From the NCBI GenBank assembly GCA_037147155.1, contig JBAWVR010000005.1, positions 1 through 28,388 on the forward strand: DNA of 28,388 nucleotides, given 5' to 3'. Within the stretch, counting starts at the first letter, position 1; the number at the start of each line of letters is the position of its first letter. Both the position numbers and the translations under genes were made by a program. Below are positions 22,291 to 28,388 of this stretch, piece by piece. This stretch comes from JBAWVR01 sp037147155. Its GTDB lineage: Bacteria > Patescibacteriota > Minisyncoccia > Phycocordibacterales > GWA1-40-21. The notes under the pieces are model-generated. The model saw only the letters and a list, made by a program, of their open reading frames with translations, ran no database searches and was not told where the DNA came from.

Positions 22291-22943
22291 ACACTTCTTA
22301 AGTATTTTAGACCCTGTAAAACATAGTCCATTTTTTCTTTACTATTCAATCTAACAGTACAAGTTCCTTTTCCGAATCCACTCTTATAAGTCAAATCAGA
22401 TAGTCTAGAATCCTTAATGTACGGTTTACCAAATTGTTCAACGGGCAATTTTAATTCTTTTGACCAATATTTTACTGATTCCTCAATATTCATATCTTTA
22501 TATAATTGTAAAATAGCATAAAGTTTTTTTCGTTCTACACCCAGACATTCGGTTGCCCATTTAATAAAATACTTAATCATATTTGGGTCAGTGTTAGTAA
22601 ATGACAACATTGCCTTATTTACTTTTCCACCCTCACCCCAATATAGACAAAAACCCATCATAAACAATTCTCTTTGAGTTATTTTTCCTATATCACAGGA
22701 CACCTTATCAAAAACATTATTCAAACGACTCTCACGCTTTAACTTCATTGTGTTAATGTATTTTTCTATTCTCTGGGAATCTAGCACCTTCAGTTTCTTG
22801 ATATCTTCATTTGATAAAGGAATGTTTTTTAACCAACCGCTCAAAGTGCTTTTACTCAAACCGAGTTTTTCTTTTATCTGACCATAACTCATTCCATTCT
22901 TTCTCAACTCAATTGCTTTAGCTTTATCATTAAATCTCGTCAT
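22284..22943 (-). CDS. HTH plus LAGLIDADG-type homing-endonuclease-like protein
   Basis: 219 residues. Residues 5-40 form a helix-turn-helix of the resolvase/transposase kind (AIELRKNGMSYGQIKEKLGLSK, STLSGWLKNIPLS). Residues 92-130 carry one LAGLIDADG-like motif: ELFMMGFCLYWGEGGKVNKA, with acidic E104 at the position of the catalytic Asp/Glu, followed by LSFTNTDPNMIKYFIKW, the strand-helix segment after that motif. One motif implies a homodimer. It is freestanding, not in an intron or intein, and points toward tRNA-Ile(UAU), ending inside a copy of that tRNA's 3' end. A non-cleaving DNA-binding regulator of WhiA-like ancestry is the alternative. Confidence 0.72.
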   Translation of the reverse strand: MTRFNDKAKAIELRKNGMSYGQIKEKLGLSKSTLSGWLKNIPLSNEDIKKLKVLDSQRIEKYINTMKLKRESRLNNVFDKVSCDIGKITQRELFMMGFCLYWGEGGKVNKAMLSFTNTDPNMIKYFIKWATECLGVERKKLYAILQLYKDMNIEESVKYWSKELKLPVEQFGKPYIKDSRLSDLTYKSGFGKGTCTVRLNSKEKMDYVLQGLKYLRSVV

Positions 22944-23022
22944 GTTATTGTATTATTGAATAATAGTCTATACAGTATATTATACCAGTTCGTAAATAAA
23001 ATACAAAATCTCTTTATTGCGA

Positions 23023-23028
23023 TATAAT
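23023..23028 (+). promoter_or_regulatory. -10 of the 77-residue protein gene, leaderless spacing
   Basis: TATAAT with 6 nt to the ATG at 23035. Confidence 0.55.
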
Positions 23029-23034
23029 TAAATC

Positions 23035-23268
23035 ATGGAAAACAAACTATGGTTTCGAGCCAAGCGTTATGGTTGGGGTTGGTATCCAGTCACCTGGCAA
23101 GGCTGGGCTGTCATTTTGATTTGGGTCGCCTTCTTTACTTTTGGAGTCATTAGGTTAGACCATGAGTGGCTAAAAAATGTTGTGGTGATTTTTATCATGA
23201 CAGCCTTACTAATTTGGATTTGTTATAAAAAAGGAGAAAAACCTGGCTGGCATTGGGGAGAAAAATAA
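23035..23268 (+). CDS. Small two-helix membrane protein, conserved but unnamed
   Basis: 77 residues: MENKLWFRAKRYGWGWYPVTWQGW start, then two transmembrane helices (about 25-40 and 47-63), and a charged, Trp-containing end. The WF-x-KRYGWGW-P-TWQGW start is a pattern I have the impression of having met in small bacterial membrane proteins, but I can name no function. Monocistronic with its own promoter, converging on ftsH. Confidence 0.8.
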   Translation: MENKLWFRAKRYGWGWYPVTWQGWAVILIWVAFFTFGVIRLDHEWLKNVVVIFIMTALLIWICYKKGEKPGWHWGEK

Positions 23269-23310
23269 ATTATCGCGGAATGATGCGGACAAGACGCTGA
23301 AAACGCAGAA

Positions 23311-23347
23311 AACCAGCCCCAGTTCGCAAAGCGAACTGGGGCTGGTT
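23311..23347. terminator. Bidirectional terminator between the 77-residue gene and ftsH
   Basis: A 17-bp perfect stem (AACCAGCCCCAGTTCGC and complement) with a 3-nt AAA loop, T-rich on both sides (TTATTTTC on plus, TTTTCTGCG on minus). Confidence 0.92.
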
Positions 23348-23353
23348 ATTTTC

Positions 23354-25303
23354 TTAATCTATTATTACCTTCTTTTCATCCACGATAGTTCCCTTCTTTT
23401 CTGGGACGATACCATTGGCGATCAAAATCTTTTCATAGTCAGCTCTCTCCAGTGTTTCAACTTCTACGAGCTTCTTGGCGACAGCATCAAAAGCTTTTTT
23501 GTGTTCCTTGAGCACATCCTGAGCACGCTTTAGTGCCTCACTCATAATCTTGGATACTTCGCTATCAATCTCAGCGCCCACTTTTTCAGAATAATCTTTG
23601 TCACCCACTCCGCGTCCAAACAAAGTGCGACCACCTTCACCTTCGAGAGCCATCGCTCCAATCTTGTCAGACATTCCGTATTTGGTCACCATATCGCGAG
23701 CTAGAGCAGTGGAAACTTGTAAGTCGTTTGATGGGCCAGTAGTCAAATCACCGATCGTCATTTTCTCAGCGACATAACCACCAAGAGAAACGGCGATATC
23801 ATCCAAAAATTCTTTCTTGGATTGCAATTTACGATCTTCGTTTGGCAATTTCAAAGTATAACCAGCTGCGCGTCCGCGAGAGATAATAGAAATCTTGTGG
23901 ACCGGATCAGCATAAGGCAAGACTGAAGCCACAATCGCGTGTCCCGCTTCGTGATAGGCAGTCAATTCTTTTTCACGCTTGGACAAGAGATGACTCTTGC
24001 GTTCCGGTCCGAGCATCACCTTTTCAATTGAGCGAATCAAATCAAACTGAGATACTTTGTGACGATTTTCGCGAGCTGCGAGAATGGCGGCTTCGTTCAC
24101 CAAGGAATACAAATCAGCACCAGAAAAACCAGGAGTACGTTCAGCAATGGTGCGCAAATTTACATCTTCCGCCAAAGGCTTTTCGCGGGCTTGCACTACT
24201 AGAATAGCTTCGCGATCATTGCGGTCTGGCAAATCAATAGTCACGCGACGATCAAAACGACCTGGGCGGAGCAGTGCCGGATCCAAAACATCAGGACGGT
24301 TGGTAGCAGCCATGACAATCACTTTTTCAGTCGGATCAAAACCATCCATCTCCACGAGAATTTGGTTTAGAGTTTGTTCACGTTCGTCATTACCACCACC
24401 CATACCAGCTCCACGGACACGACCAACAGCATCAATTTCATCTACGAAAATAATCGCTGGGGCTTTGCTCTTGGCCAAGTTGAACAAATCACGAACACGA
24501 GACGCACCGACACCCACAAACATTTCTACGAATTCAGAACCAGAGATAGAGAAGAAGGCCACACCCGCTTCACCAGCGACAGCACGAGCGAGCAAAGTTT
24601 TACCAGTACCTGGTGCACCCATGAGCAATATGCCTTTAGGAATACGCGCGCCAATCTCAAAAAACTTTTTCGGGTTCTTCAAGAAGTCTACGATTTCAGA
24701 TAGCTCTTCTTTGGCTTCTTTACAACCCGCGACATCAGCAAAAGTTACGCGCTGTTTCTTATCAGTCGGCAAAATCATACGAGCTTTGGATTGACCAAAA
24801 TTCATCGCTTGCATGCCAGCGCCTTTGACCTGACGAGAGAGATACCAGATAAAGAAAGCGATAAAAATAATTGGCAGGAGGACTGAAATAATAATCATGA
24901 GCCAATAACTAGAATCACCGGAAGAAGTTTTGACATCAATCTTCACAGCGTTTAATTTGTCACTCGCGACTTTGTAGTTAGACAAGGTTTGAGATAAGGC
25001 AGTACCCTCTTCTTTTTGAGAAGCCTTCTTCACACCATCAGTATATTCAATACTCAAAACATCGCCATCAACAGTAATAGTTTTGACTTTGCCTGCCGAA
25101 ATATCGGTAGCCAATTCAGACACTGGGATATTGGTAACTGGTTTTGCACTGCTGCTAAATAAAGAATAAGTTAGACCAAGCACACAAAAAAGAATCACCA
25201 CGGTAATAATGTTTTTTGCGAGACCACCACCAACGCTGTTAGGCATTTTAGGTGGATTTGGTAAGACTTTTTTAGTCTTGTTTTTAAATGAATTCATGTC
25301 CAT
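23354..25303 (-). CDS. ftsH: FtsH, membrane-bound ATP-dependent zinc metalloprotease
   Basis: Degrades misfolded membrane proteins and some SsrA-tagged substrates. Two transmembrane helices (about 30-48 and 133-156) flank a small external domain. Walker A is GAPGTGKT (229-236), Walker B IIFVDEIDAVG, the SRH is TNRPDVLDPALLRPGRFDRR, and the zinc site is HEAGH (451-455) with a downstream Asp in the TTGPSNDL region. The frame opens with GTG at 25315, but the extended -10 TGT-TATAGT (25314-25322) overlaps it. The ATG at 25303 (MDMNSF) is the first usable start; the ATG at 25297 is also possible. Confidence 0.96.
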   Translation of the reverse strand: MDMNSFKNKTKKVLPNPPKMPNSVGGGLAKNIITVVILFCVLGLTYSLFSSSAKPVTNIPVSELATDISAGKVKTITVDGDVLSIEYTDGVKKASQKEEGTALSQTLSNYKVASDKLNAVKIDVKTSSGDSSYWLMIIISVLLPIIFIAFFIWYLSRQVKGAGMQAMNFGQSKARMILPTDKKQRVTFADVAGCKEAKEELSEIVDFLKNPKKFFEIGARIPKGILLMGAPGTGKTLLARAVAGEAGVAFFSISGSEFVEMFVGVGASRVRDLFNLAKSKAPAIIFVDEIDAVGRVRGAGMGGGNDEREQTLNQILVEMDGFDPTEKVIVMAATNRPDVLDPALLRPGRFDRRVTIDLPDRNDREAILVVQAREKPLAEDVNLRTIAERTPGFSGADLYSLVNEAAILAARENRHKVSQFDLIRSIEKVMLGPERKSHLLSKREKELTAYHEAGHAIVASVLPYADPVHKISIISRGRAAGYTLKLPNEDRKLQSKKEFLDDIAVSLGGYVAEKMTIGDLTTGPSNDLQVSTALARDMVTKYGMSDKIGAMALEGEGGRTLFGRGVGDKDYSEKVGAEIDSEVSKIMSEALKRAQDVLKEHKKAFDAVAKKLVEVETLERADYEKILIANGIVPEKKGTIVDEKKVIID

Positions 25304-25313
25304 ATGTAGGGAC

Positions 25314-25322
25314 ACTATAACA
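25314..25322 (-). promoter_or_regulatory. Extended -10 promoter of ftsH
   Basis: Minus-strand TGT-TATAGT, 10 nt before the ATG at 25303. It leaves a leader of only a few bases. Confidence 0.5.
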
Positions 25323-25353
25323 CAAATGAGGGGTGTGGGAAAGGAGAAAAGAA

Positions 25354-25385
25354 AAAGCCCCCAGTCAGGATTGCCAAGGGGCTTT
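25354..25385 (-). terminator. Terminator of the 104-residue protein gene
   Basis: AAAGCCCC and GGGGCTTT pair around a 16-nt loop. Minus-strand tail TTTTTCTTTTC. Confidence 0.85.
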
Positions 25386-25398
25386 CCTGTCGAGGGAG

Positions 25399-25713
25399 TT
25401 AAACATGTTTAGATATTGGCACACTAGCCAATTCTTTTACCAACATCTTTTTTAATTCCACAAAGATCTGCTTGGCCGTGTGTTCTGGATTTGAAACTCG
25501 AACACTTTCTTTCATATCCATCATCTCGACCATTGTCCAGTCCGGCAAATTGGAAGCAATCCAAGCAACGGTTTCATCTTCATCGTTTTGAATGTCATTC
25601 AAGGCGTTCGTCCTCGTTTCTTCACTTTCAGTCCTGAGATCTCTAGCGAGGTTACCGGCTATTCTATGAATAAGTTTTTCTTCGGGCATTTGAGGAATTG
25701 GGGCAGATTTCAT
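25399..25713 (-). CDS. Hypothetical soluble protein, 104 residues
   Basis: Mostly helical by composition (LIHRIAGNLARDLRTESEETRTNALNDI, then MVEMMDMKESVRV and TAKQIFVELKKMLVKEL), acidic in the middle, with no cysteine and no transmembrane segment. No family recognised. A purine-rich AGAGAG lies about 9 nt before the ATG. It has a promoter (TTGCAT-17 nt-TATCCT) and its own terminator, so expression as a single gene is likely. Confidence 0.65.
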   Translation of the reverse strand: MKSAPIPQMPEEKLIHRIAGNLARDLRTESEETRTNALNDIQNDEDETVAWIASNLPDWTMVEMMDMKESVRVSNPEHTAKQIFVELKKMLVKELASVPISKHV

Positions 25714-25772
25714 GATAGACTCTCTCTTTCTTTACGGGTTTTGATTCAAAAGATTCACGAACAATTTTCATC

Positions 25773-25801
25773 AGGATACAATGTTTTTTAAATAAATGCA
25801 A
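25773..25801 (-). promoter_or_regulatory. Promoter of the 104-residue protein gene
   Basis: Minus-strand TTGCAT (25796-25801), 17 nt, TATCCT (25773-25778). Divergent from the smpB promoter. Confidence 0.45.
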
Positions 25802-25844
25802 ATCGCCAATTTCAATTCTTGAATATGACTCTCCTGCCCGACTA

Positions 25845-25853
25845 TGCTATATT
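25845..25853 (+). promoter_or_regulatory. Extended -10 of smpB, leaderless spacing
   Basis: TGC-TATATT with 6 nt to the smpB ATG at 25860. Confidence 0.6.
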
Positions 25854-25859
25854 ATCCAT

Positions 25860-26309
25860 ATGTCAACACCGCTGATCCAGAACAAAAAAGCCTACTTCAA
25901 TTATGAAATATTGGAGCGTTTTTCGGCTGGAATTGAGCTGACTGGTGCTGAGGTTAAAACATTGAGACAAAGCCGTGGTAGTTTGGAGGGGGCTTATATT
26001 ACAGTGCGTGGTGGCGAAGCGTTTTTGATTAATTCAGAGATACCGCCATACCAAGTAAAAAACACACCCGAAGACTACGAACCGCGCCGAAATCGCAAGC
26101 TGTTATTAACCAAAAGTGAGCTCAATCAACTGGCGAATTTTGAAGAACAACGAGGCTTGACAATAGTCGCATTGGCGATGTATAATAATAAGAGGAAAAT
26201 CAAGTTGGAATTGGCGGTGGCTCGCGGAAAGAAGTCTTTTGACAAACGCGAAACCATTAAAAAACGCGAATCCGACCGTGATATCCAAAGGACCTTGATA
26301 AGAGATTAG
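25860..26309 (+). CDS. smpB: SmpB, tmRNA-binding protein
   Basis: Binds tmRNA and brings it to stalled ribosomes for trans-translation. 149 residues, the normal length. Family blocks: NKKAYFNYEILERFSAGIELTGAEVKTLR, SLEGAYI, RKLLLTKSEL, GLTIVALAMYNNKRKIKLELAVARGKKSFDKRE and a basic C-terminal tail (KKRESDRDIQRTL) that enters the empty mRNA channel. A GIY-YIG gene follows by 12 nt and the tmRNA gene lies 354 nt after the stop. Confidence 0.97.
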   Translation: MSTPLIQNKKAYFNYEILERFSAGIELTGAEVKTLRQSRGSLEGAYITVRGGEAFLINSEIPPYQVKNTPEDYEPRRNRKLLLTKSELNQLANFEEQRGLTIVALAMYNNKRKIKLELAVARGKKSFDKRETIKKRESDRDIQRTLIRD

Positions 26310-26321
26310 TAAAAGAGAATT

Positions 26322-26603
26322 ATGTCCTATTTTGTCTACGTATTATTTTGCGAGAATGACAAAAATCTTTACGTTGGCTGTACATCTGATTTATCAAAAA
26401 GAATAAACAGACATCAGGAAGGTTTAGTGCCTGCGACCAAATTAAGAAGACCTATAAGACTGATATATTCAGAATCTTTTTTTGATAAATCAGACGCATT
26501 TAATCGAGAAAGATTTTTGAAAAGCTTGTGGGGTTCAAGGTTAAAGAAAAAAATCTTAAAGGATTATTTGGACAAAATAGGATATAATTCGAAAATTGGC
26601 TAA
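26322..26603 (+). CDS. GIY-YIG nuclease-domain protein (UvrC N-terminal/YhbQ-like)
   Basis: 93 residues, one GIY-YIG domain: SYFVYVLFCENDKNLYVGCTSDLSKRINRHQEG (Tyr, Gly, Arg of the fold; the motif is YVL...YVG instead of GIY...YIG), then RLIYSE and the metal-binding Glu in AFNRERFLKSLWGSRLKKKIL. Proteins of this small form are found alone in many bacteria and their DNA target is unknown. It lies 12 nt behind smpB and its stop codon is immediately followed by a hairpin and the tmRNA gene. Confidence 0.9.
   Translation: MSYFVYVLFCENDKNLYVGCTSDLSKRINRHQEGLVPATKLRRPIRLIYSESFFDKSDAFNRERFLKSLWGSRLKKKILKDYLDKIGYNSKIG
26583..26588 (+). promoter_or_regulatory. Possible -10 for ssrA inside the GIY-YIG gene end
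   Basis: TATAAT with no clear -35. It could start a short tmRNA precursor carrying the two hairpins at 26604-26658. Confidence 0.3.
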
Positions 26604-26629
26604 AACAATTTTCCCCAAAGAAAATTGTT
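26604..26629 (+). terminator. Hairpin directly after the GIY-YIG stop codon
   Basis: A 10-bp stem (AACAATTTTC/GAAAATTGTT, 6-nt loop). The first of two hairpins between the GIY-YIG gene and tmRNA. Not followed by a T-run, so processing or attenuation is as likely as termination. Confidence 0.5.
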
Positions 26630-26635
26630 CGCCCG

Positions 26636-26658
26636 ATCATTTTGTCAGACAAAATGAT
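26636..26658 (+). terminator. Second hairpin ahead of tmRNA
   Basis: A 10-bp perfect stem ATCATTTTGT/ACAAAATGAT with a CAG loop, ending 4 nt before the mature tmRNA 5' end. May be a 5'-precursor stem removed by RNase P. Confidence 0.5.
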
Positions 26659-26662
26659 TTAG

Positions 26663-27091
26663 GGGGATGATCGGCCTAGACAGGTGACCGGTTTTCTTCT
26701 GCGCAAAGTGGAGGATTTCTACTACTCCTTAAACTGTAGGAAATCGATAAATGCTAATAACATTGTCACAAAAGCTAAGTCAGTAGTTTCTCCATTCTTT
26801 GGAGCTAAGGATTTTGCTTTCGCTTACGCCGCCTAACTTTAAAACTTAGCCCGCCTAAGCGCACTCAACTAGCCCAAGTCTGTTCAGCTAGTTCGGGTGA
26901 TATAAACTTCGGACTATATTTCTAACTGTCTCAACTAGAAACGAAATTATGAGGCTCGGTTAATAATCATTTTGTTTATTTAAAGATTATTAATTCAAAT
27001 TCGCTCTCGGGCGAAAGGAAATAAACTAAACTTTGTAGAAGCACGGAAAATAATCATTTGCACGCGAGTTCAATTCTCGCCATCTCCACCA
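26663..27091 (+). ncRNA. ssrA: tmRNA (ssrA)
   Basis: 429 nt with the tRNA-like ends: 5' GGGGATG pairs with 3' CATCTCC (one G-U), then discriminator A and an encoded CCA; the T-arm is GCGAG-TTCAATT-CTCGC (27064-27080). The tag frame runs from a resume codon GCT at 26753 to TAA at 26834-26836: 27 residues, beginning ANNIVTKAKSVV and ending KDFAFAYAA, a hydrophobic AA-type tail recognised by ClpXP/FtsH-like proteases. The rest contains several stems of the pseudoknot region. It should rescue ribosomes with SmpB, encoded 354 nt upstream. Confidence 0.95.
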
Positions 27092-27093
27092 TC

Positions 27094-27126
27094 TATAAAA
27101 CCAACTACAAAATAGTTGGTTTTATA
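27094..27126 (+). terminator. Terminator of tmRNA
   Basis: A 14-bp perfect stem (TATAAAACCAACTA and complement) with a 5-nt loop, 2 nt after the CCA, followed by ATTTCTCT. Confidence 0.85.
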
Positions 27127-27128
27127 AT

Positions 27129-27168
27129 TTCTCTATTTACCCATTCGTGCGAATGGGTTAATAGAGAA
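27129..27168. repeat. 40-bp palindrome, copy A
   Basis: TTCTCTATTTACCCATTCG, centre TG, then the complementary arm with one mismatch (T-T). It overlaps nothing coding. Pairs in design with copy B at 28319-28360, 1.15 kb away. Confidence 0.8.
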
Positions 27169-27194
27169 GCGTAGTATGAGATATTTACGAATAA

Positions 27195-27228
27195 AGAAAA
27201 ACCGCCCGGCACGTAAACGTGCTGGGCG
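27195..27228 (-). terminator. Terminator of the 310-residue protein gene
   Basis: CGCCCGGCACG and CGTGCTGGGCG form an 11-bp stem with one G-U pair and a 4-nt loop. Minus-strand tail GGTTTTTCTTT. Confidence 0.9.
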
Positions 27229-27238
27229 ATGACCTTCC

Positions 27239-28171
27239 TCAGATTATTACCTTTGGTAGACGTCGGGTTCTGGGTTTTTGATAATTCTCCCCAGCTCTCG
27301 AGTATCTCTCTTTTCTCCTCTCGTCTGGATATCGAGAAACCAATTTTTCACCCTCAGCACCGAGAAGGCAAATGCCAATATCATTGATTTTGACATAGTC
27401 TTCATTTTCCAGACAGTGTAGAAGATGCCGAAAAGAATCAACCGACGGCATAGGATTCCGAACTTTCGTTTTAGGAAAAACTATGTAATCAATTTCTTCT
27501 TTGACCTGTCTTTTGACTTGAGAAAACCGCGCTCGGTACCAAACAAATTCCCTCAGGACTTGCGCTAACAACTTGTCCTTGTCCTTGTCCTTGCCAAAGA
27601 TTTGACTGTAAGCGCCAAAGGAATTTGATACAGCGTGCCGGAAGCAAAATTCTTGACCATTCACCATAGCCGTCTGGACTTCCGCCATCTCATCTTCCTC
27701 CTCGTCTCCATCACCCGAGTCATCATCTTCATCTGCTGACTTAACCACTTTTTCGTGAAGCTCTGGCGGTATCGGTGGGAAGTTTTTGGCTTCTTGCTCA
27801 CTCATGTACTCTGGTGAGTATCCATTAATACCAAGAACAAACACTCTTTCTATTCCCCACCTTTCTATCAGTCTGGCTCGCAAGGCATCAGCTGAAGCAG
27901 TGCCGTCACAAATAATATGACAAACGCAGCGCCGACCTCGGCAAAAAACTCTCACCGATACAAATGACTTGTCCTGAGTTTGAACGACCTGAACTCCATG
28001 ATCATCACTCGGCTTTCCTTTGGCAGGATCCTCGATAGTGAAGCGATATGGGACAGTCTCATCTAATAGAATTTCCCGCAGCAAACCGGAAATCTCCGGC
28101 AGTCGCAAGAGTCCGGCCACACAGTAAATTTGTCCGGCGAAGCGACTCTTGAAGAGCACCTTGGTTTCCAT
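27239..28171 (-). CDS. Unknown two-part protein with an acidic linker, 310 residues
   Basis: The N-terminal part (about 1-150) is mixed alpha/beta with SVRVFCRGRRCVCHIICDGTASADALRARLIERWGIERVFVLGI. Next is a strongly acidic, likely disordered linker (DEDDDSGDGDEEEDEM, about 168-183) and a helical C-terminal part containing a KDKDKDK run and DSFRHLLHCLENEDYVKINDIGICLL, ending in a basic tail. I recognise no family. The frame opens at 28234, but the ATG at 28171 has AAAGGAG 7-8 nt upstream and is the better start. It has a promoter with an operator-like palindrome, its own terminator, and lies between two long palindromes. Confidence 0.75.
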   Translation of the reverse strand: METKVLFKSRFAGQIYCVAGLLRLPEISGLLREILLDETVPYRFTIEDPAKGKPSDDHGVQVVQTQDKSFVSVRVFCRGRRCVCHIICDGTASADALRARLIERWGIERVFVLGINGYSPEYMSEQEAKNFPPIPPELHEKVVKSADEDDDSGDGDEEEDEMAEVQTAMVNGQEFCFRHAVSNSFGAYSQIFGKDKDKDKLLAQVLREFVWYRARFSQVKRQVKEEIDYIVFPKTKVRNPMPSVDSFRHLLHCLENEDYVKINDIGICLLGAEGEKLVSRYPDERRKERYSRAGENYQKPRTRRLPKVII

Positions 28172-28252
28172 GTTTTCTCTCCTTTGTTTTAATGCTGATT
28201 GATTGGATTGTAAAGTTTGATTGTGCCGACGCACAACATATTTCTTGTATCA

Positions 28253-28280
28253 ATAGTAAACATATTTGACACAATGTCAA
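28253..28280 (-). promoter_or_regulatory. Promoter of the 310-residue protein gene
   Basis: Minus-strand TTGACA (28275-28280), 16 nt, TACTAT (28253-28258). The transcript has a leader of about 75 nt with a strong ribosome binding site. Confidence 0.6.
28266..28280. promoter_or_regulatory. Operator-like palindrome over the -35
   Basis: TTGACA-CAA-TGTCAA is a 6-3-6 inverted repeat that fully covers the -35 hexamer. A dimeric repressor bound here would block RNA polymerase. Confidence 0.45.
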
Positions 28281-28318
28281 TTGCTTGGTTCGTACCCCTT
28301 TTTCTCTGTTTTCTCCGT

Positions 28319-28360
28319 TTTCTCTATTTACCTATTCGCACGAATAGGTAAATAGAGAAA
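28319..28360. repeat. 42-bp perfect palindrome, copy B
   Basis: A perfect 20-bp arm pair around CA, with core CCTATTCG/CGAATAGG. Same arms as copy A except a compensated base pair (C-G in A is T-A in B) and the repaired T-A pair. The centre dinucleotides, TG and CA, are each other's reverse complement, as if the two copies were inverted. Confidence 0.85.
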
Positions 28361-28388
28361 GTTGATTACTGGTTGTGCATATTAATAT

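Noticed and set aside
24084..24794. 236-residue open frame antisense to ftsH
   Set aside because: It is a Ser/Arg/Thr-rich shadow of the conserved FtsH frame with no ribosome binding site or promoter.
25303..25315. GTG start for ftsH at 25315
   Set aside because: The codon lies inside the extended -10 of the ftsH promoter, so it would not be transcribed.
1..28388. CRISPR array, insertion sequence or rRNA
   Set aside because: No regularly spaced repeats, no transposase frame and no rRNA signature were found; the repeats present are pairs of palindromes and tRNA-end copies.

Overview
The window reads as a chromosomal segment of an ultra-small Patescibacteria (Candidate Phyla Radiation) bacterium, most likely of the Parcubacteria type. 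The signs are low GC, tightly packed small genes, a monoderm-style type IV pilus operon (pilM-N-O-small protein-B-response regulator-T-C, no pilQ), a ComF-type gene without its zinc finger, a short adenylate kinase and many small lineage-restricted membrane proteins. This placement is inferred from gene content; there is no rRNA or marker tree in the window.

Layout. 29-8690 (minus strand): the pilus machine, from the pilM promoter through the two motors (PilB, PilT) and the platform protein PilC, followed by two separately promoted prepilin genes. 8709-13532: comF, then gltX, a short adenylate kinase, an SMR/EamA-type mini-transporter, ung and an S51-type peptidase. 13557-15003: a palindromic REP-like repeat, a small membrane protein and a tandem pair of histidine-kinase-like ATPase-fold proteins. 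15172-18326: a GC-richer ABC exporter with its own strong promoter and terminator, a conserved unknown protein and an HD/PDE-like hydrolase. 18476-19611: tRNA-Ser(GCU), a small membrane protein and an MgtC-like protein. 19669-22943: a second REP-like repeat, recG, tRNA-Ile(UAU) and a tRNA-adjacent HTH/LAGLIDADG gene embedded in partial copies of the tRNA 3' end. 23035-25713: a small membrane protein, ftsH and a hypothetical gene. 25848-27126: the trans-translation block smpB, a GIY-YIG gene and ssrA (tmRNA, found by its acceptor stem, T-arm, encoded CCA and a 27-codon tag). 27129-28360: an unknown 310-residue protein bracketed by two long near-perfect palindromes.

Two gene-start styles coexist. 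Several genes (gltX, the mini-transporter, the S51 peptidase, the HD hydrolase, recG, the 77-residue protein, smpB) have a -10 hexamer, often extended TGn, only 6-7 nt before the ATG, so their mRNAs should be leaderless. Another set (adenylate kinase, both ATPase-fold genes, the ABC exporter, and the 88-, 104- and 310-residue proteins) has leaders with clear AGGAG-type ribosome binding sites and dedicated terminators.

The best candidates for something undescribed are the tRNA-Ile(UAU)/HTH-LAGLIDADG unit with direct and inverted copies of the tRNA 3' end, the structured leader of the major pilin, the paired ATPase-fold proteins (one with a degenerate N-box) and the paired palindromes with a compensatory base-pair change. 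Together the named genes cover surface pili and DNA uptake or attachment, ribosome rescue and membrane proteolysis (smpB, ssrA, ftsH), DNA repair (recG, ung) and translation (gltX, tRNAs).
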